This document shows, one piece after another, positions 1-5,626 of a stretch of 6,776 nucleotides of DNA. The first letter of the stretch is position 1. Each line of letters opens with the position of its first letter. The DNA is from Candidatus Woesearchaeota archaeon. Its GTDB lineage: Archaea; Nanobdellota; Nanobdellia; Woesearchaeales; B29-G15. Location: assembly GCA_003650585.1 (NCBI GenBank), contig QMQS01000054.1:1-6776 (forward strand), in the 5' to 3' direction. Made by a program: the position numbers and the translations under genes. Below the pieces are notes generated by a model. It saw nothing but the letters and a program-made list of their open reading frames with translations, was not told the origin of the DNA and made no database searches.

Positions 1-1
1 G

Positions 2-8
2 TATTTTA
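2..8 (+). promoter_or_regulatory. Putative TATA box of the nrdR-nrdJ-cobO operon
   Basis: The A/T-only stretch TATTTTA is centred about 28 bases before the TTG start of nrdR. This is the same spacing seen between TATA-like boxes and start codons for three other genes in the window, and would give a transcript with almost no leader. The element sits at the window edge, so its purine-rich BRE cannot be seen. A second TATATA (15-20) lies inside the palindrome, but it would put transcription initiation downstream of the start codon, so it is less likely to be the functional box. Confidence 0.4.
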
Positions 9-25
9 CCCCAATATATAGGGGT
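8..25. promoter_or_regulatory. Putative NrdR box (operator) before nrdR
   Basis: An 18-base inverted repeat, ACCCCAATATATAGGGGT, has only one mismatched pair (13/20). Its central ten bases, CAATATATAG (12-21), fit the core CWATATATWG of the bacterial NrdR box (ACACWATATATWGTGT). The outer arms are CCC/GGG in place of ACA/TGT. It lies between the TATA-like element and the nrdR start codon, where a bound repressor would block transcription initiation, and the first gene downstream encodes NrdR itself. NrdR boxes usually come in pairs. No second copy is visible downstream, and one could lie just before the window. Confidence 0.65.
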
Positions 26-32
26 GTTTAAT

Positions 33-536
33 TTGAACTGTGTGTTTTGCGGCTTTGGGGATACTCGCGTCGTTGATTCAAGGATTGCAGAGGGAGGTAG
101 TGCGATCAGGCGTAGGAGAGAATGCACAAAATGCGGTGGACGCTTCACCACATACGAGAGGGCAGAGCTCGACATTGTTGTTGTTAAGAAAGACGGGAGA
201 AGGGAGCCATATCAAAAGGAGAAACTCCTAGCAGGGATAATGAAGGCTTGTCAGAAGAGACCTATCAGCTATGACACAATAGTTGAGATGATTGATTGGA
301 TTGAGAGGAGGATACTATCCAAGGGTCAACTTGAGGTTCCTTCATCATTTATAGGAGACCTGGTGATGAGGAAACTCAAGAAGCTTGATGAGGTTGCCTA
401 CATAAGGTTTGCCTCTGTTTATCGCCAGTTTAAGGATGTTGCCTCATTTGAAGAGGAGTTGAGAAAACTAACCAAAAAGAGGGTTAAGAATGAAAATAAA
501 GATTCCAAGCAATCTAAAATTCAAAAACATAGATAA
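33..536 (+). CDS. nrdR: NrdR, ATP-cone repressor of ribonucleotide reductase genes
   Basis: NrdR senses the ATP/dATP balance and represses ribonucleotide reductase genes. The protein has an N-terminal zinc ribbon (C3-x2-C6 and C31-x2-C34) with the RRRREC basic patch and the FTTYERAEL segment, then an ATP-cone at about residues 47-137, ending in the conserved segment KKLDEVAYIRFASVYRQF. The TTG at 33 is preferred because it gives MNCVFC, matching the family's usual MxCPxC start, with GGGGTG six bases upstream. An in-frame GTG at 24 would add three residues and lie inside the palindrome. The usual length is about 150 residues; this protein has 167. The extra roughly 20 residues form a lysine-rich tail encoded where the gene runs 47 bases into nrdJ. 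NrdR is nearly universal in bacteria and patchy in archaea, so acquisition by transfer is possible. Identity is very secure; DNA targets are inferred. Confidence 0.96.
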   Translation: MNCVFCGFGDTRVVDSRIAEGGSAIRRRRECTKCGGRFTTYERAELDIVVVKKDGRREPYQKEKLLAGIMKACQKRPISYDTIVEMIDWIERRILSKGQLEVPSSFIGDLVMRKLKKLDEVAYIRFASVYRQFKDVASFEEELRKLTKKRVKNENKDSKQSKIQKHR

Positions 537-2790
537 CAAGATTAGTGAGAACGGACTCAAGGTCTTGGAGAGCAGGTACCTAATGAGGGATGGTAGGGGA
601 CGGATAATTGAAACCCCAACCCAACTCTTCACAAGGGTTGCAGTGGATATTGCTCTTGCTAGCAAGGAGTATGGTGAGGATTGGGAAAAAGATGCGCAAG
701 AGTTCTATAATATGCTAACCTCATTTGAGTTCATACCCAATTCTCCAACCCTCATGAACGCTGGCACAGAGATGGGGCAACTCTCAGCCTGTTTTGTATT
801 GCCGATTGAAGATGATATGGCGAGCATTTTCGAGGCAGTTAAGAACACCGCACTTGTCCATAAAAGCGGGGGAGGGACTGGTTTCTCTTTCTCAAGATTG
901 AGACCTGCTGGTGATATAGTGAAAACAACTGGCGGGATTGCTTCTGGTCCCGTATCCTTCATGAGAGTGTTTGACCAAGCCACAGAGACAATAAAGCAGG
1001 GTGGCAAAAGAAGGGGAGCAAACATGGGTGTGCTGAGCGTCCACCACCCAGACATTATGGAGTTTATCACCTGCAAGAGAGTGGAGGGCGAGTTTAGCAA
1101 TTTCAACATATCAGTGGGGCTAACAAAGGAGTTTATGGAGGCACTCAGAAAAGACCATGAGTATGAGCTAATCAATCCAAGAAGCAGGAAGGTGGTTAAG
1201 AAACTCAAAGCGAGCGAAGTGTTTAACAAGATTGTGAAGATGGCTTGGCTCAATGGCGAGCCTGGTGTGTTGTTTATGGATAAAATCAATGAGGCTAATC
1301 CAACACCAGAATTGGGTGAAATTGAAGCCACAAACCCCTGCGGTGAGCAACCCCTGCTCCCATTTGAATCCTGCAACCTTGGTCACATCAACCTCACTAA
1401 GGTTTTAAAGGGCGAGGATGGTAGGGCAGTAATAGACTTTGAAAAACTTGACCAAATCGTAGCAAAGGCGGTGAAGTTCCTTGATAATGTGATTGACCGC
1501 AACCGCTACCCAATTCCAGAAATAGAACAGATGACCAAAGGCAACCGCAAGATAGGGTTAGGCATAACAGGGTTTCATGAGATGCTCATAAAAATGGGGG
1601 TTTCGTACAACTCCAAAGCAGCAATCAAGATTGCAGAGCGGGTTATGAGGTTCATCCAGCAAAGGGGGAAGCATTACTCAACGCAGTTGGCTAAGAGTAG
1701 GGGGAATTTCCCGAACTGGGAGAAATCGATTTTCGCAGGCAAAACCCCCATGAGGAACGCCACTGTAACAACAATTGCCCCCACAGGTACCACAAGCATT
1801 ATTGCCAACACATCTCAGGGTATAGAGCCATTGTTCAGTGTGGCGTATCACAGGAATGTTAAACAATCACTTGGGAAGCACCTCTTTGAAGTAAACTCCC
1901 TCTTTCTTGAGATGGCAAAGAGGCATGGCTTCTATAGCAAAGAGTTGATGGAGAAAATTGCTCAGAAACCCTCTATCCAGGACATTGATGAAATACCGAA
2001 GCGTGTTAGGGAGTTGTTTGTTACTGCTCATGATATACCACCTGAGCAGCACATAAGAATACAGGCAGCGTTCCAAAAATACACTGACAATGCAGTTTCC
2101 AAGACAGTGAACTTTCCAAATAATGCAACAAAAGAGGACATACGCAAGGTTTATCTGCTTGCTTATGAACTAGGGTGTAAGGGTGTTACTGTTTACAGGG
2201 ATGGGAGCAGAAAGTTCCAGATTCTCTCAACAAAGAAGCTTGAATATGGCAAACCAGAGCTGCCCCTTGTCCCAAAGAAAAGACCATTGATAACCCGTGG
2301 GGCAACTATCGAGATGAGAACTGGTTGCGATAGTTTGTATGTTACCATAAATGAGGATGAGGAGGGCAAGCCGTTTGAAACCTTTGCACAGATGGGTAAG
2401 AGCGGGGGTTGCATTGCATCTTTCACTGAGGCAATAGGCCGCCTAATATCACTGGCACTGAGGTCTGGTATTGAGCCCAGGTTTATAATCAAGCAATTGC
2501 GGGGCATAAGGTGCCCAAGACCAATTGTGGCGGTTGGTGGCACTGTCACCTCATGTGCGGATGCGATTGGCAAGGCATTGGAGATGTTCATCAAAGGGGA
2601 GGCAAATGCCAAACAGACAAAGATACACACCTTCTCTGGCAAGGGGAGCGAGGAGAGCGAAAAGAAGTCCCCACAAGAAACAATAATAAAGAATGGCTTG
2701 GCTCCAGAGTGTCCTGAGTGCGGGGCAATGCTCAGTATAGTTGAGGGGTGCATAGTTTGTAGGAACTGTGGGTACTCTCAGTGTGGTTGA
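490..2790 (+). CDS. nrdJ: Adenosylcobalamin-dependent (class II) ribonucleoside-diphosphate reductase
   Basis: The enzyme reduces ribonucleotides to deoxyribonucleotides using a thiyl radical generated from adenosylcobalamin, so it needs no oxygen and no small subunit. Recognisable parts are the NSPTLMNAG segment (84-92), redox cysteine C101 in SACF, the radical-site motif NPCGEQ with N282, C284 and E286, and the second redox cysteine C295. The 11-residue spacing from C284 to C295 equals that in known class II enzymes. The phosphate-binding APTGTTS is at 430-436. A TSCPD-type domain covers about 611-701. The C-terminus is a cysteine-rich ribbon (C741, C744, C754, C757, C760, C765), expected to bind zinc and relay reducing equivalents. 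The protein has 766 residues and looks complete. It has no N-terminal ATP-cone, so it lacks the usual overall-activity site. The ATG at 490 has GAGGG six bases upstream (479-483) and lies inside nrdR, suggesting translational coupling. Confidence 0.97.
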   Translation: MKIKIPSNLKFKNIDNKISENGLKVLESRYLMRDGRGRIIETPTQLFTRVAVDIALASKEYGEDWEKDAQEFYNMLTSFEFIPNSPTLMNAGTEMGQLSACFVLPIEDDMASIFEAVKNTALVHKSGGGTGFSFSRLRPAGDIVKTTGGIASGPVSFMRVFDQATETIKQGGKRRGANMGVLSVHHPDIMEFITCKRVEGEFSNFNISVGLTKEFMEALRKDHEYELINPRSRKVVKKLKASEVFNKIVKMAWLNGEPGVLFMDKINEANPTPELGEIEATNPCGEQPLLPFESCNLGHINLTKVLKGEDGRAVIDFEKLDQIVAKAVKFLDNVIDRNRYPIPEIEQMTKGNRKIGLGITGFHEMLIKMGVSYNSKAAIKIAERVMRFIQQRGKHYSTQLAKSRGNFPNWEKSIFAGKTPMRNATVTTIAPTGTTSIIANTSQGIEPLFSVAYHRNVKQSLGKHLFEVNSLFLEMAKRHGFYSKELMEKIAQKPSIQDIDEIPKRVRELFVTAHDIPPEQHIRIQAAFQKYTDNAVSKTVNFPNNATKEDIRKVYLLAYELGCKGVTVYRDGSRKFQILSTKKLEYGKPELPLVPKKRPLITRGATIEMRTGCDSLYVTINEDEEGKPFETFAQMGKSGGCIASFTEAIGRLISLALRSGIEPRFIIKQLRGIRCPRPIVAVGGTVTSCADAIGKALEMFIKGEANAKQTKIHTFSGKGSEESEKKSPQETIIKNGLAPECPECGAMLSIVEGCIVCRNCGYSQCG

Positions 2791-2794
2791 GGCA

Positions 2795-3298
2795 ATGAAG
2801 TTTGACAAGGTGCATGTTTACACAGGTGATGGTAAGGGTAAAACAACAGCTGCAGTTGGGCTTGCTGTTAGAGCAGTTGGTGCTGGGCTGAGAGTGCTCT
2901 TTGTGCAGTTCCTCAAGGATTGCTCAAGCTCAGAGCTGCGAGTGCTCAAGAAACTTGGCATAAAGTGTGAGTGCTTTGGTGAAGGTATCTTGCTAAGGTG
3001 TGCTAGGGCAAGGGATATTGAGTTATGTGAGAAGGGCATAGAGTTTGTAAGAGAGGCAATCTTGAGCAAGAAGTATGCCTTGGTTGTGCTTGATGAGGTG
3101 CTCACTGCCCTAAAGCTTGGTGCTTTAAGGCCTGATGATGTGCTTGGGTTGATTGAGCTACGCGGGGCAGAGCTTGTTTTGACAGGTCGGGATGCCCCAA
3201 AAGAAATAATTGAGATGGCTGATTACGCCTCCCATATCAAGAAACTCAAACATCCATTTGACCAGGGGCAAAATGCAAGAAAGGGAATAGAGTTCTAA
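2795..3298 (+). CDS. cobO: Corrinoid adenosyltransferase (CobO/CobA family)
   Basis: The enzyme transfers the 5'-deoxyadenosyl group of ATP to reduced cobalt in a corrinoid, giving adenosylcobalamin, the cofactor used by the adjacent NrdJ. Visible motifs are the P-loop GDGKGKTT (11-18), the Walker B-like VVLDE (97-101), LTGRDAP (129-135) and the family's C-terminal signature KHPFDQGQNARKGIEF (152-167). The ATG at 2795 is chosen because it places the P-loop near the N-terminus as in the family and leaves a 4-base gap after the nrdJ stop. An in-frame GTG at 2768 would overlap nrdJ by 23 bases. At 167 residues it is shorter than Salmonella CobA (about 196), lacking part of the N-terminal extension. 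The family segment GEGFTW reads GEGILL here (62-67), losing the aromatic residues known to displace the lower ligand of cobalamin. The position argues for a role in supplying cofactor to NrdJ, probably by corrinoid salvage. No other cobalamin genes are in the window. Confidence 0.93.
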   Translation: MKFDKVHVYTGDGKGKTTAAVGLAVRAVGAGLRVLFVQFLKDCSSSELRVLKKLGIKCECFGEGILLRCARARDIELCEKGIEFVREAILSKKYALVVLDEVLTALKLGALRPDDVLGLIELRGAELVLTGRDAPKEIIEMADYASHIKKLKHPFDQGQNARKGIEF

Positions 3299-3389
3299 GA
3301 TCACAAAAGAAAAATCTTGCCTTTTGGGTTATAATCAACCTTGCTCATTCCCTCCAAGTTGCTCTATTGTGTCCAAGCACATGGTTGTT

Positions 3390-3411
3390 AGGTGATAGAT
3401 TATTCTGGTGG
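3390..3411 (+). promoter_or_regulatory. Two candidate ribosome-binding sites for the kinase-fold gene
   Basis: AGGTGAT (3390-3396) is complementary to the archaeal 16S rRNA tail and lies 11 bases before a GTG at 3408. GGTGG (3407-3411) lies 8 bases before an ATG at 3420. The second pair has the better spacing and start codon, so the ATG was chosen. The GTG reading would add four residues. Confidence 0.4.
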
Positions 3412-3419
3412 CAAACTCA

Positions 3420-4088
3420 ATGCTGGTCTTCTCTCTTTTGAAGCAGATTAGCCCAGGGTATTGTGTTAAGATTGAGAGCGAGGACTTTTATTTTGTGAAC
3501 CAGGATTTCACAAGGAAAATGATTCTTATGACAATTGCTCCGCATTACATACTGGCTATGCATAGGATTCCACTTGCAGACTCAGACACTCATACCATTG
3601 CCATTGCAGAGTTATACGGTGCTGAGAGAGTCATCCTGGTTAAGAGAACAGATGGTATTTATGACTATGACCCCTATAGGGGTTTTGCACTTGACCCGAT
3701 CACTGGTGAATGCGCTGACATTGAGAGGTGGCGTGAGGCACAGCAGAACAACAGGAGGCACGGGGTTGTGACCATTGACCAGCTACTGAGTACAAAAATA
3801 TCAAGAGAGGGCACTGGAGTGAATGGCTTGGCTGATGGCTCCACAGGGCATTTAATGGAGGACTCTGCTTTGAGGTACTTCCAAGAGTGTGAGCATGTTA
3901 AAGAGGTTGTAGTGGTGCATGTGGCACCTGAGGAGATGTATTTCTGTGTTAAGGGCAATGAATACGAGCACATTGTGACAGGCGAGAGGCTAAAAATCAA
4001 TCAAGAAGTTGGGTGGCGTGATGTTCTTGCAGATAACCTGAGAAAGGCATTTCAGGGCGTAGCAAATAGCAAGATTATCAGAGGCTAA
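3420..4088 (+). CDS. Amino-acid-kinase-fold protein, molybdenum-storage-like, N-terminally short
   Basis: The protein has 222 residues. The middle matches the second half of the amino acid kinase fold: IAPHY (39-43), IPLADSDTHT (50-59) corresponding to the family's IPPxRTDxG, AELYGAERVILVKRTDGIYDYDP (63-85) corresponding to the AExxGxxxxxxVKDExGLYxxDP block, then HLMEDSALRYF (144-154) followed by HVKEVVVVH (159-167), resembling the end of MosA/MosB molybdenum storage subunits. YEHIVTGERL (182-191) may correspond to the terminal GEHVGTII. About 100 N-terminal residues of the fold, including the glycine-rich phosphate-binding motif, are missing, and upstream space is too small to hold them. There is an extra segment around 87-115 and a C-terminal tail to 222. 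It may be a fragment of a decayed gene, half of a split gene, or a specialised non-catalytic protein. The reading frame itself is clean, and fold assignment is firmer than function. Confidence 0.7.
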   Translation: MLVFSLLKQISPGYCVKIESEDFYFVNQDFTRKMILMTIAPHYILAMHRIPLADSDTHTIAIAELYGAERVILVKRTDGIYDYDPYRGFALDPITGECADIERWREAQQNNRRHGVVTIDQLLSTKISREGTGVNGLADGSTGHLMEDSALRYFQECEHVKEVVVVHVAPEEMYFCVKGNEYEHIVTGERLKINQEVGWRDVLADNLRKAFQGVANSKIIRG

Positions 4089-4090
4089 AC

Positions 4091-4303
4091 TCATTCAAGG
4101 TAACCCAAACTCCTCAGCCTCTCCTTTATCTTTTCCTCATCCTCTTTTGAGTAAGCCTTGGCTTGTTGCTTTTCCTCGAGTTTCTCAACAACCTGGGTTA
4201 GGATATAAGTTACGTACTCTTCTACACTAGAGAACTCCTCTGTGCTATCAACCCTCTTCTGCAATCTTTCGTATATGTGTTCAGGAATGTTTATGCTTGC
4301 CAT
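4091..4303 (-). CDS. Small ribbon-helix-helix-like protein with LGYL tail
   Basis: This is a 70-residue charged protein. The N-terminus MASINIPEHIYERLQKRV, followed by FSSVEEYVTYILTQVVEKLEE (24-44), has the strand-helix-helix layout of ribbon-helix-helix DNA-binding proteins: a short beta strand at 2-6, helix 1 at about 8-20, and helix 2 at about 26-43. The C-terminus YSKEDEEKIKERLRSLGYLE (51-70) is a recurring tail found in small archaeal and bacterial proteins of this sort and at the ends of some sulfatase-type enzymes. The start ATG lies 22 bases from a good minus-strand TATA box and has no ribosome-binding site, so the transcript is probably leaderless. It converges on the kinase-fold gene with only 2 bases between the stop codons. 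DNA binding is an inference; no target is evident. Confidence 0.85.
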   Translation of the reverse strand: MASINIPEHIYERLQKRVDSTEEFSSVEEYVTYILTQVVEKLEEKQQAKAYSKEDEEKIKERLRSLGYLE

Positions 4304-4325
4304 ATGCTTTGGGTATCATAAGAAG

Positions 4326-4334
4326 TTTTATATA
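4326..4334 (-). promoter_or_regulatory. TATA box of the ribbon-helix-helix-like gene
   Basis: Read on the minus strand this is TATATAAAA, close to the archaeal consensus, centred 27 bases from the ATG. Transcription would start at or within a base or two of the start codon. Read on the plus strand the same bases, TTTTATATA, also resemble a TATA box and could serve the divergent membrane-protein gene, although they would put initiation near 4357, inside that reading frame. Confidence 0.6.
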
Positions 4335-4338
4335 GTTT

Positions 4339-4584
4339 TTGTGTCACATTTTTGGTGTATTCCTCTCGTTTCTGCTCCCATACGGTTCAAAAGGGTTTGC
4401 CTTGGAGCTGTTTCCGCTCCTGATTCCAGGGTATCTCCTCAGTTCAGTAATTGAGATGCCAGTTATATACCTCTATCTGAAGAAGAAACTCACTGAGGCA
4501 TGGAGGATTTCTGCTAAGGTATCCTTCTTTGTCAACCTCTTCTCTTACTACTTCCTGTTTTTATGTCTGCTTTTCATTGATTAA
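4339..4584 (+). CDS. Small two-helix membrane protein, start uncertain
   Basis: The open frame of 82 codons encodes a hydrophobic protein. From a TTG at 4339 it has a short hydrophobic lead (4-14), a membrane segment at about 22-46 (LELFPLLIPGYLLSS followed by VIEMPVIYLYL), a basic loop KKKLTEAWR, and a second membrane segment at about 62-79 ending in CLLFID. The pattern IExPVIYLYLKK...NLFSYYFLF looks like a real conserved small membrane protein rather than chance, but I do not recognise a named family. No ATG or GTG precedes the first membrane segment in this frame, a TAG stands at 4333, and no ribosome-binding site is visible. The N-terminus may use TTG or may have been eroded; a signal-like lead that has lost its beginning is possible. 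It lies divergent to the ribbon-helix-helix-like gene. Confidence 0.5.
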   Translation: MCHIFGVFLSFLLPYGSKGFALELFPLLIPGYLLSSVIEMPVIYLYLKKKLTEAWRISAKVSFFVNLFSYYFLFLCLLFID

Positions 4585-4610
4585 GGCGAAGCAGCTTATG
4601 CTACCAAATA

Positions 4611-4620
4611 ATATTTAAAT
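4611..4620 (+). promoter_or_regulatory. TATA box of the epimerase gene
   Basis: ATATTTAAAT is centred about 29 bases before the ATG at 4645, and a short A-rich stretch (CCAAATA) sits where a BRE would be. Initiation would fall about 1-4 bases before the start codon, giving an essentially leaderless transcript. No ribosome-binding site is seen between the box and the ATG, which agrees. Confidence 0.65.
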
Positions 4621-4644
4621 AGATCCAAATTTAGTTCGCTAGAA

Positions 4645-5595
4645 ATGGAGACTGTGTTGGTGACTGGTGGGGCTGGTTTCATTGGTAGTCACTTGGCTGA
4701 GTGCTTGCTCAAAAAGGGCAAGAGAGTGGTGGTTGTGGATAATCTTGATAGCTACTACGACCCAGCCCAGAAGAAAAACAACATCAAAATCCTTGAAGCA
4801 TACCCTGGGTTTAAATTCTACAAACAAGACATTAGGGACTTCAATGGGCTTGCGAGGGTGTTTGAGCGTCATAAGATTGACAAAATTGCCCATCTGGCAG
4901 CAAAGTGCGGTGTGCGTGCCTCGTTACAAAACCCCAAGGAGTATGAGGAGGTAAATGTTGGCGGCACACTCAACCTCCTTGAGCTTGCCAAAGCCCACAA
5001 AGTCAAGTGCTTTGTTTTTGGCTCCTCCTCCTCTGTTTATGGTGTAAGGACAAAGGCACCATTTAAGGAAGAAGATCTTGTGGATAAGCCCATAAGCCCA
5101 TACGCTGCCTCTAAGCGAAGTGCAGAATTGTTTTGTTATGTCTATGCAACCCTATACAAGCTCAATGTCATTTGCTTGAGGTTCTTCACTGTTTATGGTC
5201 CACGGGGCAGGCCTGACATGGCACCCTACAAATTTACCCAGCTAATACTTGCTGGTGAACCCATAACGCGGTATGGTGATGGTAGTTCAAAGCGGGATTA
5301 CACCTATGTGTCAGACATCGTTGCAGGTGTTGAGGCAGCCCTACAAAAGCAGCTTGGGTTTGAAATCATAAACCTGGGCAACAGCACACCTGTTACACTG
5401 AACGAGTTCATTGCAACGCTCGAAAGGGTTACAGGGAAAAGGGCCAAGATTGTTGAGCAGCCAATGCCCAAAGCAGATGTGCCCCTAACATGTGCAGATA
5501 TCACCAAGGCCAAGAGGTTGCTAAACTTCAAGCCCACAACAAGCTTGGACAAGGGGCTAAAGCTGTTTGTGGAGTGGTACACAAAAAACAAATAG
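4645..5595 (+). CDS. NAD-dependent sugar nucleotide epimerase, UDP-glucuronate 4-epimerase-like
   Basis: This extended short-chain dehydrogenase has 316 residues. It has the Rossmann NAD motif TGGAGFIGSH (7-16), acidic D32 at the end of strand 2 (VDNLDSYYDP, favouring NAD), HLAAKCGVRASLQNP (83-97), the catalytic serine region GSSSSVYG (126-133), and the YxxxK pair Y153/K157 in SPYAASK. The segments DSYYDP, LRFFTVYGPRGRPDMA (178-193) and KRDYTYVSDIVAGV (216-229) are most like UDP-glucuronate 4-epimerases, which make UDP-galacturonate for surface polysaccharides. UDP-glucose 4-epimerase or a related activity cannot be excluded. The length is normal and all key residues are present. The following flippase gene places it in a cell-surface glycan or glycoprotein locus. 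It probably acts in the cytoplasm. Confidence 0.9.
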   Translation: METVLVTGGAGFIGSHLAECLLKKGKRVVVVDNLDSYYDPAQKKNNIKILEAYPGFKFYKQDIRDFNGLARVFERHKIDKIAHLAAKCGVRASLQNPKEYEEVNVGGTLNLLELAKAHKVKCFVFGSSSSVYGVRTKAPFKEEDLVDKPISPYAASKRSAELFCYVYATLYKLNVICLRFFTVYGPRGRPDMAPYKFTQLILAGEPITRYGDGSSKRDYTYVSDIVAGVEAALQKQLGFEIINLGNSTPVTLNEFIATLERVTGKRAKIVEQPMPKADVPLTCADITKAKRLLNFKPTTSLDKGLKLFVEWYTKNK

Positions 5596-5606
5596 TTTTT
5601 ATATTA
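5596..5606 (+). promoter_or_regulatory. T-run and TATA box between epimerase and flippase
   Basis: Directly after the epimerase stop codon comes TTTTTATATTA. The five T residues could end the epimerase transcript by the oligo-T mechanism used in archaea, while TTTATATT is a TATA-like box centred about 25 bases before the flippase ATG at 5627. One short element may therefore do both jobs. Initiation would be within a few bases of the start codon. Confidence 0.5.
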
Positions 5607-5626
5607 CTTATTTCTCTCCCAGAGGC

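Noticed and set aside
15..20. TATATA inside the palindrome as the main TATA box
   Set aside because: It would place initiation near 42-44, downstream of the TTG start that the NrdR zinc ribbon requires. TATTTTA at 2-8 fits better.
705..1376. Minus-strand open frame of 223 codons inside nrdJ
   Set aside because: It is antisense to the most conserved part of a clear reductase. It is explained by codon bias on the other strand and shows no recognisable motif.
2193..2753. Minus-strand open frame of 186 codons across the nrdJ C-terminal region
   Set aside because: It is antisense to the TSCPD domain and cysteine ribbon. It is rich in S/P/L as expected for a shadow frame, and no family is recognised.
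3304..3326. CAAAAG/CTTTTG inverted repeat after cobO as a terminator
   Set aside because: It is a six-pair mostly A/T stem with an 11-base loop and no T-run after it. It is too weak to call.
3327..3338. TTATAATC as promoter of the kinase-fold gene
   Set aside because: It is a single A/T-rich match with no spacing support. The gene has ribosome-binding sites and could be read through from the upstream operon.
3674..4000. Minus-strand open frame of 108 codons inside the kinase-fold gene
   Set aside because: It is antisense to motifs that match a known fold, and its composition is typical of a shadow frame.
4242..4454. Plus-strand open frame crossing the divergent promoter region
   Set aside because: It overlaps the N-terminal half of the ribbon-helix-helix-like gene on the opposite strand, the TATA box and the membrane-protein frame. 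The Cys/Phe-rich product has no family pattern.
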